A DNA stretch of 38,845 nt from JAFHCF01 sp048497495. GTDB taxonomy: Bacteria > Pseudomonadota > Alphaproteobacteria > Rhizobiales > Ancalomicrobiaceae. Under the pieces are notes generated by a model. It searched no databases. It saw only the letters and a list, made by a program, of their open reading frames with translations, and was not told the origin of the DNA. Made by a program: the position numbers and the translations under genes. The stretch lies in contig JAFHCF010000267.1 in the NCBI GenBank assembly GCA_048497495.1, positions 1 to 38,845 on the forward strand. The letters run 5' to 3'. Shown here one piece after another: positions 24,897 to 33,123 of the stretch. How positions within the stretch are numbered: position 1 is the first letter of the stretch; each line of letters begins with the position of its first letter.

Positions 24897-25868
24897 ATGG
24901 GCGGTCTGTTCGACATCCTCACCAATCCGCAGATGCTGTTGGCCGCCTGTGTGGCGATCGGCGTCGCCGCGACCGTGCTGACGGTGGCGCTGCCACTGTT
25001 GGAACGCGACCAGATGGCGGCGCGGGTGAAGGCCGTGGCGATCGAACGCGAGGCCATTCGCGCCCGCGAGCGCTCCCGGCTGGGGTCGGAGCGCACCAAG
25101 AGCCTACGCCCCGAGCCCAAGGCCTTCATGCGGCAACTGGTCGAACAGTTGAACCTCAAGAAAGCTCTCTCCGACGACAAGACCGCCGATCAGCTGCGCA
25201 TGGCCGGTTTCCGTGGTCAGGCGCCGCTCACCGTCTATCTCTTCGCCCGCTTCGTGCTGCCCTTCGTCTGCTTCGTGGTGGCGCTCTTCTACTTCTTCGT
25301 GCTCAAGGTCGTCGACAAGCCGCCGGGTATGCTGTTCGCCTTCTCGCTGACCGCTGCGGGCCTCGGCATGTATCTGCCCAACTTCTACATCTCGAACGCC
25401 ATCCAGAAGCGCCAGCTGTCGATCCGCCGCGCCTGGCCCGACGCCCTCGACCTGCTGCTGATCTGCATCGAGTCCGGCATGTCGGTGGAACCGGCCTTCC
25501 GCAAGGTCGCCGACGAGATCGGCGCCACGTCGATGCCGCTCGCCGAGGAGATGTCGCTCACCGCCGCCGAGCTCTCCTATCTCCAGGAGCGCCGCAAGGC
25601 CTACGAGAACCTCGCCTCGCGCACCGGGCTCGACAGCATTCGCGCCGTCGTCACCGCCCTGATCCAGGCGGAACGCTACGGCACGCCGCTCGGACAGGCG
25701 ATCCGCGTCCTCTCCCAGGAGAGCCGCGACGCCCGCATGGCCGAGGCCGAGAAGAAGGCGGCGTCGCTGCCGCCCAAGCTCACCGTGCCGATGATCGTCT
25801 TCTTCCTGCCGGTTCTCTTCGCCGTCATCATCGGCCCGGCGATGATCCAGCTCTTCCATTGGAAGTGA
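24897..25868 (+). CDS. tadC: Tad pilus inner-membrane platform protein TadC
   Basis: This 323-residue second GspF-type platform protein has a membrane segment near 14-35, two around 110-155, a T2SSF domain (about 170-295, with LLLICIESGMSVEPAF) and a C-terminal membrane segment ending in FHWK. It starts at ATG 24897 with GGAGGA just before. It is the last gene of the plus-strand cpa/tad run; no convincing terminator was found behind it. Confidence 0.92.
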   Translation: MGGLFDILTNPQMLLAACVAIGVAATVLTVALPLLERDQMAARVKAVAIEREAIRARERSRLGSERTKSLRPEPKAFMRQLVEQLNLKKALSDDKTADQLRMAGFRGQAPLTVYLFARFVLPFVCFVVALFYFFVLKVVDKPPGMLFAFSLTAAGLGMYLPNFYISNAIQKRQLSIRRAWPDALDLLLICIESGMSVEPAFRKVADEIGATSMPLAEEMSLTAAELSYLQERRKAYENLASRTGLDSIRAVVTALIQAERYGTPLGQAIRVLSQESRDARMAEAEKKAASLPPKLTVPMIVFFLPVLFAVIIGPAMIQLFHWK

Positions 25869-26074
25869 CCCGCCGCCGACGCGACGCGGCTCGCGGGTGA
25901 AGGCCCGCGCGCTCCGCGCATGGCCGCCGTCTGGCATATTAGAATTGAATTATGCGTCCGGCGGGTCTATCTCGCCGGAGATGGGGCGACGGCCGGGCCG
26001 TCGCCGACTGCCCGCCCGCCCGTCGCGGCTCTCGGCCCGACGGCGGCGGCCAACCGGACGAATGGTGAGATCCC

Positions 26075-26437
26075 ATGAAGAACTGGCAGAACATCGCGAA
26101 AGAGATGTCGGTCCTCCTCAGGGAGGTGCGCAACGGCGCCCCCGACACGGTGAAGGGCTTTTCGGCCATGGCGGCGGGCGCGATGAAGGCCGGGGTGCTC
26201 GACATCAAGACCAAGGAACTGATCGCCCTGGCGATCGGCGTCGCCGTGCGCTGCGATCCCTGCATCGCCTTCCACGCCAAGGCGGCGCGGGCCGCCGGCG
26301 CCACTCGGGAGGAGGTGATGGAGACCGTCGCCACCGCCATCTACATGGGTGCCGGCCCGGCCTACATGTACGCGGCGCAGGCGGTCGAGGCCTACGATCA
26401 GTTCTCCGCCGCCGCCGAGACGCCTCCGGCCGGCTGA
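26075..26437 (+). CDS. Carboxymuconolactone decarboxylase / AhpD-like protein
   Basis: This 120-residue all-helical protein is of the AhpD/CMD fold. It carries the full AhpD active-site pattern: Glu48, eleven residues, Cys60-x2-Cys63, three residues, His67 (CDPCIAFH). This points to thiol-disulfide or peroxide-related chemistry rather than lactone decarboxylation. No partner peroxidase gene is adjacent. It lies between tadC and the TadD-like gene with 206 bases in front, which include an AT-rich imperfect inverted repeat (25934-25955). A link to the pilus is not shown. Its last codons lie in a short tandem repeat. Confidence 0.85.
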   Translation: MKNWQNIAKEMSVLLREVRNGAPDTVKGFSAMAAGAMKAGVLDIKTKELIALAIGVAVRCDPCIAFHAKAARAAGATREEVMETVATAIYMGAGPAYMYAAQAVEAYDQFSAAAETPPAG

Positions 26438-26475
26438 ACCGGCGCGAGATGCCTCCGGCCGGCGGGAGCCGGCGC
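26417..26475. repeat. Tandem duplication across the stop of the AhpD-like gene
   Basis: Two near-identical units lie in tandem: 26417-26445 (29 bases) and 26446-26475 (30 bases), both starting GAGAYGCCTCCGGCCGGC and ending CCGGCGC. The first unit contains the stop codon TGA; in the second the same place reads GGG. Each unit can fold as a GCCGGC hairpin. A third start, GAGATG, follows. Confidence 0.75.
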
Positions 26476-26530
26476 GAGATGAACGAAGGGGCCGCCGCCG
26501 CCGACCGCCGACGGCGCGCGGCGTCGCGCC

Positions 26531-27325
26531 TCAGCCCGCCTTGTGCTTGCGGTCGTTCTGCTTCAACTGCTTCCAGGTGTTGGGCTGGCTCAGCATCGCG
26601 CGCAGATAGGCGATGTTGGCGCTCGCCTCCTCCGGCGGAAGCTCCGCCGTCGCCAACCGGTCGGCTTCGTCGAAGCGCCCCTGCAGACCCACCACCAGCG
26701 CCAGATTCTGACGCACGCGGCTGCTCGCCTTGGGGTTGGCGGCGGCGCGCTTCAGCGTCGCCTCGGCCTTCGGCAACTCGTTGGTGAAGATGTAGGAGAG
26801 GGCGAGGTTGTTGAGCACCGACGGCTCGTCGGGGGCGACCTTGAGCGCCTCCTGATAGAGCCGCCGCGCCTCGCCGGGATTGCCGAGTTGATCCTGAATG
26901 GCGCCTTCCGCCGAGGTCAATCGCCAATCCGGGGTGCGCGGGCTGTTGGCGGCCCGAACCACCTTGAGCGCTTCCTGAAAGTCGCCGTTCTCCGCCAGGG
27001 CCTTGCCATAGGCCGAGGCGATGCCGACGTCCTTGGGGAACTGCAGCATCGCCTTCTGCAGGACCTCGACGGCCTGGCCGGCACGGTTGTCGGCGCGCAG
27101 CGCCTGGGCGAAACCGAAGATCGTGGCGCGATCGTTGGGATTGGCCTGATAGCGGCGGGTCCATTCGCCGACCACGGCATGACGTTCGCCGTCGCTGCGC
27201 GCGATCGACCCGGTGATCGCCGGTTCATCGCTCGACCGTCGGGTCGCGGCGCAGCCGCCGAGCACGCCGGTCACGGCGATCACCACGGCGACGACCAGAG
27301 GCAGGGAACCGGTGCGGCGGATCAT
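26531..27325 (-). CDS. tadD: TadD-like TPR lipoprotein
   Basis: This 264-residue lipoprotein has a signal peptide with lipobox LGGC (Cys25), then about five tetratricopeptide-like repeats between residues 60 and 235. One reads PGEARRLYQEALKVAPDEPSVLNNLALSY. It fits TadD, the TPR lipoprotein of Tad systems that acts like a pilotin or assembly scaffold. It is transcribed against the main cpa run. The ATG at 27325 has GGAG eight bases upstream. A CtrA-like site lies about 84 bases before it. Its naming as TadD rests on domain type and on its place beside the locus. Confidence 0.82.
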   Translation of the reverse strand: MIRRTGSLPLVVAVVIAVTGVLGGCAATRRSSDEPAITGSIARSDGERHAVVGEWTRRYQANPNDRATIFGFAQALRADNRAGQAVEVLQKAMLQFPKDVGIASAYGKALAENGDFQEALKVVRAANSPRTPDWRLTSAEGAIQDQLGNPGEARRLYQEALKVAPDEPSVLNNLALSYIFTNELPKAEATLKRAAANPKASSRVRQNLALVVGLQGRFDEADRLATAELPPEEASANIAYLRAMLSQPNTWKQLKQNDRKHKAG

Positions 27326-27690
27326 GGGGATACTCCGAAAACCGTGACGGCGCCGACCGGTGCCGGCGCGCGACGAGCACCCCAGTTATCCTTCGTTAAC
27401 CCTAACGAGCGGTTAAGAGCCCACCGCCGAAGCCGCCCCTCCCGTACCGTGGCGCGGGGAGGGTGAGGCACGGGGAGGCGGGGCGTGGCCCGCCCCGCCC
27501 GTTCGGACGGGACGCCTCTTCCGCCCGATCGAAATTTCGCGACGCGCGCCGGCGGCTCCCGTCGGCGAAGGATGCAAACGAGAGGCAAAACGCACTAGAT
27601 TGGGATCCCGCGTCGCCGCCGGCATGATCGCCGTCGACGCGCGATTTCCCAGGCGGCCGTGTCGCCCGCCCGTCTTTCGGAGTTTCCCGC
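27326..27690. other. Divergent intergenic region between tadD and pepA
   Basis: This region of 365 bases separates the divergent tadD-like gene and pepA. Besides the CtrA-like site it holds a very GC-rich perfect 9-base hairpin, GGCGGGGCG (27477-27485) with CGCCCCGCC (27491-27499). A short CCCGT/ACGGG hairpin follows directly (27498-27511). GGAG at 27679-27682 is the ribosome site of pepA. No further gene is supported. Confidence 0.5.
27402..27416 (-). promoter_or_regulatory. Candidate CtrA site before the TadD-like gene
   Basis: On the minus strand this is TTAA-CCGCTCG-TTAG, one mismatch from TTAA-N7-TTAA, with another TTAA two bases further on (27396-27399). It is centred about 84 bases upstream of the ATG at 27325. 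Confidence 0.45.
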
Positions 27691-29082
27691 TTGACCCTGC
27701 CGCTCGTCGCTTCCGATTTCGCCGGCCCGACCCTGCCGATCTGGACCGTCACCCCCGACACGCTCGCCGCCCGCCTCGACGAACTCGGCGCCGCCGTCGC
27801 CGCCTTCGCTCGGGCGTCGCGTTTCGAGGCGTCGGCGGGCAGCCTCCTCGTCGTCGCCGACGGCGCCGGCGCCGTGGTCGGCGCCCTCTTCGGCCTCGGC
27901 CGGCGCGGCGACGCCCTGCGCACCCCCTTCCTGCCCGGCAAGGTGGCGAGCCTGCTGCCGCCGGGGGATTGGCGCTTCGCCGGCCCGCTCGAGGACGAGA
28001 CCCTCGCGGCTCTCGCCTTCGCGCTGGAGAGCTACCGTTTCCGCCGCTACAAGGCCGCCCCGGACCGCGAGGTCCGCCTCGCCATCGGCGCCGACGTCGA
28101 CCTCGCGGCGCTGACCCGCACCGCCGACGCGGTCGGCCTCGCCCGCGATCTGGTCAATACGCCGGCCAACGACCTCGGTCCGGCCGAACTCGCCGCCGCG
28201 ATCCGCGACGTGTTCGAGGCCGCCGGCGGCCTCGTCACGGAAACCGTCGGCGACGATCTCCTCGCCGCGAACTTCCCCCTCGTCCACGCCGTCGGCAACG
28301 GCTCCGACCGACCGCCGCGCCTCATCGACGCGGTGTGGGGCGCGGCCTCCGCCCCCAAGGTGACGCTCGTCGGCAAGGGCGTGGTGTTCGATTCGGGCGG
28401 TCTCGATCTCAAGCCCGACAGCGCCATGCTGTTGATGAAGAAGGACATGGGCGGGGCGGCCAATGCCCTGGCGCTGGCCGCCCTGATCATCGGCGCCGCC
28501 CTGCCGGTGCGCCTGCGCCTGATCGTGCCGGCGGTCGAGAACGCGGTCTCCGGCCGCGCCTTCCGCCCCGGCGACGTGGTGGCGTCGCGAAGAGGGCCGA
28601 CGGTCGAGATCGGCAACACCGACGCGGAGGGGCGGCTGGTGCTCGCCGACGCGCTGGCCCTCGCCGACGAGGAGGCGCCTGATCTCCTGATCGATCTCGC
28701 CACCCTGACCGGGGCTGCGCGGGTGGCGCTCGGCCCCGACCTGCCGCCCTTCTACACCGCGGACGAGGGGCTCGCCGGCGAGATCGGCGCCGCCTCGGCG
28801 CGTGTCTTCGATCCCCTGTGGCGGATGCCGCTGTGGGCGCCCTACCGGCCGATGCTCGACAGCAAGATCGCCGACACCAACAACGTCGCCTCCGGCGGCT
28901 TCGCCGGGTCGATCCTGGCGGCGCTGTTCTTGAGCGGGTTCGTCGAACAGGCGGCGAGCTGGGTCCACGTCGACATCTTCGCCTGGACGCCGGCCGCCCG
29001 GCCGGGGCGCCCCGAGGGCGGCGAGGCCCAGGCGATCCGCGCGCTCTTCGAGGTGATCGCGGCGCGCTGGCCGAAACTCTGA
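27691..29082 (+). CDS. pepA: Leucyl aminopeptidase family protein (M17)
   Basis: This 463-residue cytoplasmic metallo-aminopeptidase removes N-terminal residues from peptides. The catalytic C-terminal domain is complete. Metal ligands and active residues are seen as Lys229 and Asp234 (GKGVVFDSGG), Lys241, Asp252 (KKDMGGAA) and Asp311, Glu313 and Arg315 (NTDAEGR). The N-terminal domain is shorter than in E. coli PepA. No ATG or GTG lies at a suitable place; the best start is TTG at 27691 with GGAG eight bases upstream. The stop codon touches a palindromic repeat. Confidence 0.92.
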   Translation: MTLPLVASDFAGPTLPIWTVTPDTLAARLDELGAAVAAFARASRFEASAGSLLVVADGAGAVVGALFGLGRRGDALRTPFLPGKVASLLPPGDWRFAGPLEDETLAALAFALESYRFRRYKAAPDREVRLAIGADVDLAALTRTADAVGLARDLVNTPANDLGPAELAAAIRDVFEAAGGLVTETVGDDLLAANFPLVHAVGNGSDRPPRLIDAVWGAASAPKVTLVGKGVVFDSGGLDLKPDSAMLLMKKDMGGAANALALAALIIGAALPVRLRLIVPAVENAVSGRAFRPGDVVASRRGPTVEIGNTDAEGRLVLADALALADEEAPDLLIDLATLTGAARVALGPDLPPFYTADEGLAGEIGAASARVFDPLWRMPLWAPYRPMLDSKIADTNNVASGGFAGSILAALFLSGFVEQAASWVHVDIFAWTPAARPGRPEGGEAQAIRALFEVIAARWPKL

Positions 29083-29161
29083 TACCGAAGGGCATTCAAG
29101 ACGACCTTCGGTATTCCCTGTGCGAGTTTCTCATGCCGCTGGTGCCCATGAGAAATTCGCA
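29082..29161. repeat. Double palindrome (REP-like element) behind pepA
   Basis: Two inverted repeats stand in a row. The first is ATACCGAAGG (29082-29091) with CCTTCGGTAT (29105-29114), perfect over 10 bases. The second is TGCGAGTTTCTCATG (29121-29135) with CATGAGAAATTCGCA (29147-29161), 14 of 15 matched. The element begins at the last base of the pepA stop. No poly-T follows, so it looks like a mobile intergenic repeat more than a terminator, though it may also protect the pepA mRNA end. Confidence 0.75.
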
Positions 29162-29288
29162 TGTCTTCGACGCTCGGACGCGTCGGCGCCCCCGACCGTC
29201 TGCATGAGGCCGAGTGCCCGTGGAGGTCCGATCGTCCCGGACCCTCATGGGCGCGCGGCGGTTCGGTGTCGGCGGGCGGAGGCGCGGC

Positions 29289-30236
29289 TCAGCGGATGCG
29301 CAGCAGCGCTTCCGCCGTCGCGGTGTCGAGGCCGACCGCGTTGACCCAGCCGCCGACGATCGCCGCCTTGACCGCAAGGGCCTTCTCCGCGTGCATGACG
29401 ACGCCGAGGCGGGTGGGGATCGACTTCAACACCGTCGGCGACACCGAGAGAGTGCAGTCGTCGAACTCGGTCGGGATCACCTTGCCGTCGGTGCCGTAGA
29501 ACCAGCCGCAGATCGTGCCGACGGCACCGGAGGCGGCGATCTTGCCGATCCGGTCGGTGCCGATGACGCCGTGGCGGAAGACGGTGGCGAAGGGGCTGAT
29601 CTCGCCGATGCCGACCAGCGCGATCGAGGCGCGTTTCATCAGTTCGAAGACGGTGGAGACGGCGGTGGTCTGCAACAGGTGGGCGGCGGCCTCGGCGCTG
29701 TCGACGATCGCCGGCACCGGCAACTGCCAGGCGCGCGCGCCGAGCCCGTTGGCCAGCGTCCGGCACACTTCCGAGGAATGGGACGGGATCTGCGGGGCGC
29801 CGACGCCGCCGATCAGCGAGACGACGTCGATGTCGGAGGATTTGGCCCGCCGCGCCGCCGCCGCCACCGCCGCCGCGGTGTCGCCGTCCGAGACGCCGAC
29901 CACCGAACCCGGCGTGACGCGATCCTCGACGACGCGCGCCACCGCACGGCCGAGCACGTCGCCGATCGAGGCGCCGCCGGCGCGCGGCTGGACCACCACG
30001 GCGAAGTCGAGACCATAGGCATGGGCCAGACGACGTTCGAGGGCGAAGTCGCGCAAGCCCGTGGGCGAAATCTGAATTTCGACGAAACCGAGATCCATCG
30101 CCGCCTTGAGCGCCCGGCTCACCGTCGATTCGGAGATGTCGAGCGCCCGCGCGATCTCGTTCTGCGGCATCCGTTGGTCATAGCGCATCTGAGCGATGCG
30201 CAGAATGGTCTCGTCGTCTCGTCGATGCCGCGCCAT
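29289..30236 (-). CDS. SorC-family sugar-binding transcriptional regulator
   Basis: This 315-residue regulator has an N-terminal helix-turn-helix (about 22-54, MPQNEIARALDISESTVSRAL) and a large effector-binding domain of the SorC/DeoR type. VVGVSDGDTAAAVAAAA, VVSLIGGVG and a C-terminal GGWVNAVGLDTATAEALL are typical. Such proteins bind sugar phosphates and act as tetramers. No sugar transport or kinase operon is beside it, so the targets are unknown. The ATG at 30236 was chosen because the DNA-binding domain starts right after it; an in-frame ATG at 30308 would add 24 residues. Confidence 0.88.
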   Translation of the reverse strand: MARHRRDDETILRIAQMRYDQRMPQNEIARALDISESTVSRALKAAMDLGFVEIQISPTGLRDFALERRLAHAYGLDFAVVVQPRAGGASIGDVLGRAVARVVEDRVTPGSVVGVSDGDTAAAVAAAARRAKSSDIDVVSLIGGVGAPQIPSHSSEVCRTLANGLGARAWQLPVPAIVDSAEAAAHLLQTTAVSTVFELMKRASIALVGIGEISPFATVFRHGVIGTDRIGKIAASGAVGTICGWFYGTDGKVIPTEFDDCTLSVSPTVLKSIPTRLGVVMHAEKALAVKAAIVGGWVNAVGLDTATAEALLRIR

Positions 30237-30399
30237 GATACCTGCAATGTTCTGTCCTCGACACGCCTCGATAGCACAACGAAGCCGAGTCGTCAGGGGT
30301 TCGCTCATCGACGAGGCGCGACGAAACGGTCCTCATCGTCGCACCAGGGATGGCGCGACGATGCCGATCCGCATGCGACGCGTGGCGGTCATCCGTCGA

Positions 30400-31185
30400 T
30401 CACTGCAGCGGTGTGGTGAAGGAAATCGTCCCCTGCGTGTTGTTGTTCGCCAAGGTGTTGTTGCCCATCGAGATGAGAACGCCGCCGGTGGTCGACAGCA
30501 GGCCCGTGAGGTTGCCGGTGACGAGCGTATCGGAGAGCACCACACGCCCGTTGGCGCCGATCGACTCCGCGCCGGCCCGGCCGTTGGCCGTCAACGCCGA
30601 CCGCGAAACGACGGCCAGCGACGTGCCGTTGGTGGCGTTGGAGATGACGCCGGTCTTGGCGTTGATGATCTGGGTCCGGTCGATCACCACCTTGGCGGTG
30701 CCACTCGACGGGGCGATGTTGACGCCGGCGACCGTGAAGTCGCGGATCATGCAGTCGATGATCTGAAGCCGTCCCGGTCCGAGCATACGGACGCCGGACA
30801 AGCCCGCGAAGCTGCCCTGCGCCGCGCCTTCGATGTGCAGGCCGCTCAGCGTCACCACGTCGTTTTGACCGATATTGACGTTGATGCCATTGGTGCTGGA
30901 GGACAGGATGCCGCCGAGGGCGCCGACGGCCACGATGTTGATCGACTTGGTGATGGTCACTGCGCCGAAGCCGCCGGGATCCAGCACGCTGATCTCGCCG
31001 CCCGCCGCCGTCTTGGAGATGGCGCCGGCGAAGGTCTTGCACGGCGCGGTGCGCGAGCACGGATTGGCATCGTCGCCGACACCGGAAACCCAGGTTCGCG
31101 TCGCCTGAGCGGCGGCGAAGTCGGTCGAGAAAGGTGAGAGTAGGAGCAATCCCACCAGGAGAACGAGGTATCCGAGCTTCTTCAT
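30400..31185 (-). CDS. Secreted right-handed beta-helix protein
   Basis: This 261-residue protein has a clear signal peptide (MKKLGYL, a hydrophobic run, cleavage near AAAQA at 24-28). It is followed by a motif found in many proteobacterial secreted beta-helix proteins, TWVSGVGDDANPCSRTAPCKTF (here split across residues 31-52), with Cys43 and Cys49 probably forming a disulfide. The rest is made of short beta rungs rich in Val, Ile, Thr, Asn and Gly, as in pectate-lyase-like folds. No catalytic residues can be assigned. It stands alone between a SorC-type regulator and a histidine kinase, with an AT-rich region upstream. Confidence 0.8.
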   Translation of the reverse strand: MKKLGYLVLLVGLLLLSPFSTDFAAAQATRTWVSGVGDDANPCSRTAPCKTFAGAISKTAAGGEISVLDPGGFGAVTITKSINIVAVGALGGILSSSTNGINVNIGQNDVVTLSGLHIEGAAQGSFAGLSGVRMLGPGRLQIIDCMIRDFTVAGVNIAPSSGTAKVVIDRTQIINAKTGVISNATNGTSLAVVSRSALTANGRAGAESIGANGRVVLSDTLVTGNLTGLLSTTGGVLISMGNNTLANNNTQGTISFTTPLQ

Positions 31186-31579
31186 GGCCGATGCACTCCG
31201 TTGCTATACCGAAACATCGCATGAATGGCGGGAAAATCAACCGAAACGAAGCCGACTTGTCTGTAGCCGGCATGCGAAAGATCTCGGGATTGCGCAGGGA
31301 TGAAAGTATAATCTAAATAAATATTGAGAAGACTGGCGTATAGATGTCGTTACTGCGGGGGCTCGCGTTCCGCAAGGGCATCTCTCTTCGACAATCAAAA
31401 GTAAGTAATATCACATAGACTGCAATTGCCGCCATCGAGCGACGCCGCCGTGATTCATCGCGACTTCTATTGTTTCTGAATTTCCACGATGTCGACCGAA
31501 GTCACGGACGAGGTGGCGTTCATCGTCGCGGGTCCCCGGGGAATGCGGTGCTCGGGCGGCGGTGCGACCGTCGCGGGCC
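31186..31579. other. AT-rich intergenic island before the beta-helix gene
   Basis: This region of 394 bases has a distinctly low GC content between about 31290 and 31440 (runs such as AATCTAAATAAATATTGAG). The flanks are about two-thirds GC. On the minus strand TATACT (31310-31305) could serve as a -10 for the beta-helix gene; no good -35 is seen. No gene, tRNA or transposase remnant could be recognised. Confidence 0.5.
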
Positions 31580-33091
31580 TCAGCCGCGCGACGTCCGGCG
31601 GCGATCGATCCGAGTGATGTCGATCACCCGATCGGGAATGCTCACCTCGAAGGTGGCGCCGGGGCCGTGCTCCACCAGTTCGATGGAGCCGCCGTGGGCG
31701 CGCACCAACTCGGCGCAGATCGCGAGGCCGAGGCCGGTGCCGCCGCGCCGGAAGCCGCCCTGGAAGGGCCGGAAGAGGTTCTCGCGCGCCCGTGCCGGCA
31801 CGCCCGGCCCGGTGTCGGCGACCCGCACCGTCACCACCGTGCCACGACGCACCGCCGAGACGGTGATGCGTCGGACCAGGGACGGCTCGGTGTCGGCCTC
31901 GAAGGCCTGGGTGGCGTTGCGCACCAGATTGAGCAGCACGCGGAAGAGTTGATCGGGATCGGCGTCGATCTCGAGATTGGCGGCCACGTCGATCTCGAAG
32001 CCGATGTCGCCCTCCAGCCGGCAGCCGTCCGGCCCCTGGCGCCGCCCCAGCATGTCGCCGACATCCTCGACCAGACGGACGAGCGCGATCAACCGCCGGT
32101 CCGGCGGCGCCTCACCGGTCTTGCCGTAGTCGAGCACGGCGCGCGAATAGCCGATGGCCCGGTCTAGCGTCGCCACCAGCTTGGGCACGAAGCGTTGCAC
32201 CGTGCCGTCGGGCACCGCCGACAGCCGATCGGTGATGAGCTGCGCCGAGGCCAGCATGTTGCGCAGGTCGTGGTTGATCTTGGAGACGGCGACGCCGAGA
32301 TCGGCGAGGTGCTTCTTCTGGGCGAGCGAGCCGGCGAGTTCGGTCTGTAGGCCCGCCAGCCGGCGTTCCGCCTCGCCCATCTCGTCCGAGCGGCCCGAGG
32401 GGCGGATGATCCGCGCCGGGTTCTCCGGATCGGCGGCGAAGGCCGTCATGGCGCCGGTCAGCCGCTCCAGCGGCTCGAGGAACAGGCGCCTGAGGCCGAG
32501 GAAGACGAGGACCGCCACGACCATCAGCACGGCGGCGGAAATCGCCAGGAGACGCCCGGCGAAACTCAGCGTCGCCTGCCGGATCGCGGTTTCCGACAGG
32601 ACCATGTCGACGATCGCCCCGTCGGCGCCGGGGGCCCCGAGCAGGCGCAGGGTGCGGCCGTCGCCGGCGCCGAGCATGTCGAGCACGTCGACGATCGAGG
32701 CCCACGGTTGCAACTGCCCGAGATCGGTCCTCTCGTCGATGCGGGTCGGCTGTTCCGACATGGCGACCAGGCGGCGCATGGTGCCCGAGCGCACCGCGAT
32801 CGCCGAGGCGTCCATGGTGGCGAGCAGCCGGTCCTGGAGGGAGCGGCCGACGTCGGCCGTGTTCTCGAGCGACAGCGCCACCAACTCGGCCCGCTGGATC
32901 ATCTCCTGCAGCCGGTTGACCCGGAAATGGGCGATCGAAGGCACGAAGACCAGGATCTCCGCCGCCAGGACGAAGAGCGCCGTCAGGGCGATCAGCTTGG
33001 TCGACAGCCGAACCTCGCGGCCTCCCGAGGGGATGTCGCGGGTCTTCGGTTCACTCATCGCGCCCGGCATCGGCTCGGACATGTGCCGCAT
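31580..33091 (-). CDS. Sensor histidine kinase (orphan)
   Basis: This 503-residue membrane kinase has two membrane segments (about 32-54 and 180-201) that flank a periplasmic sensor domain of about 125 residues. A HAMP-like linker (about 201-255) and a kinase core follow. The phosphoacceptor is His274 in VSKINHDLRNML. The N box has Asn392 (LLNLVRNATQAF), G1 is DTGPG (426-430) and G2 is GTGLGLA (451-457). No response regulator gene is adjacent, so the partner is elsewhere. GAGGAG lies only two bases before the ATG at 33091 and eleven bases before the ATG at 33082, so either may be used. Confidence 0.88.
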   Translation of the reverse strand: MRHMSEPMPGAMSEPKTRDIPSGGREVRLSTKLIALTALFVLAAEILVFVPSIAHFRVNRLQEMIQRAELVALSLENTADVGRSLQDRLLATMDASAIAVRSGTMRRLVAMSEQPTRIDERTDLGQLQPWASIVDVLDMLGAGDGRTLRLLGAPGADGAIVDMVLSETAIRQATLSFAGRLLAISAAVLMVVAVLVFLGLRRLFLEPLERLTGAMTAFAADPENPARIIRPSGRSDEMGEAERRLAGLQTELAGSLAQKKHLADLGVAVSKINHDLRNMLASAQLITDRLSAVPDGTVQRFVPKLVATLDRAIGYSRAVLDYGKTGEAPPDRRLIALVRLVEDVGDMLGRRQGPDGCRLEGDIGFEIDVAANLEIDADPDQLFRVLLNLVRNATQAFEADTEPSLVRRITVSAVRRGTVVTVRVADTGPGVPARARENLFRPFQGGFRRGGTGLGLAICAELVRAHGGSIELVEHGPGATFEVSIPDRVIDITRIDRRRTSRG

Positions 33092-33100
33092 CGCTCCTCA

Positions 33101-33123
33101 CATCGCCGGTCTTGCCGGCGATG
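33101..33123. repeat. Hairpin upstream of the histidine kinase
   Basis: A perfect 9-base inverted repeat, CATCGCCGG (33101-33109) and CCGGCGATG (33115-33123), has a five-base loop. A second copy of CATCGCCGG follows at about 33134. It lies directly before the kinase ribosome site on the minus strand and has no T tract. It could be an mRNA leader fold. Confidence 0.5.
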
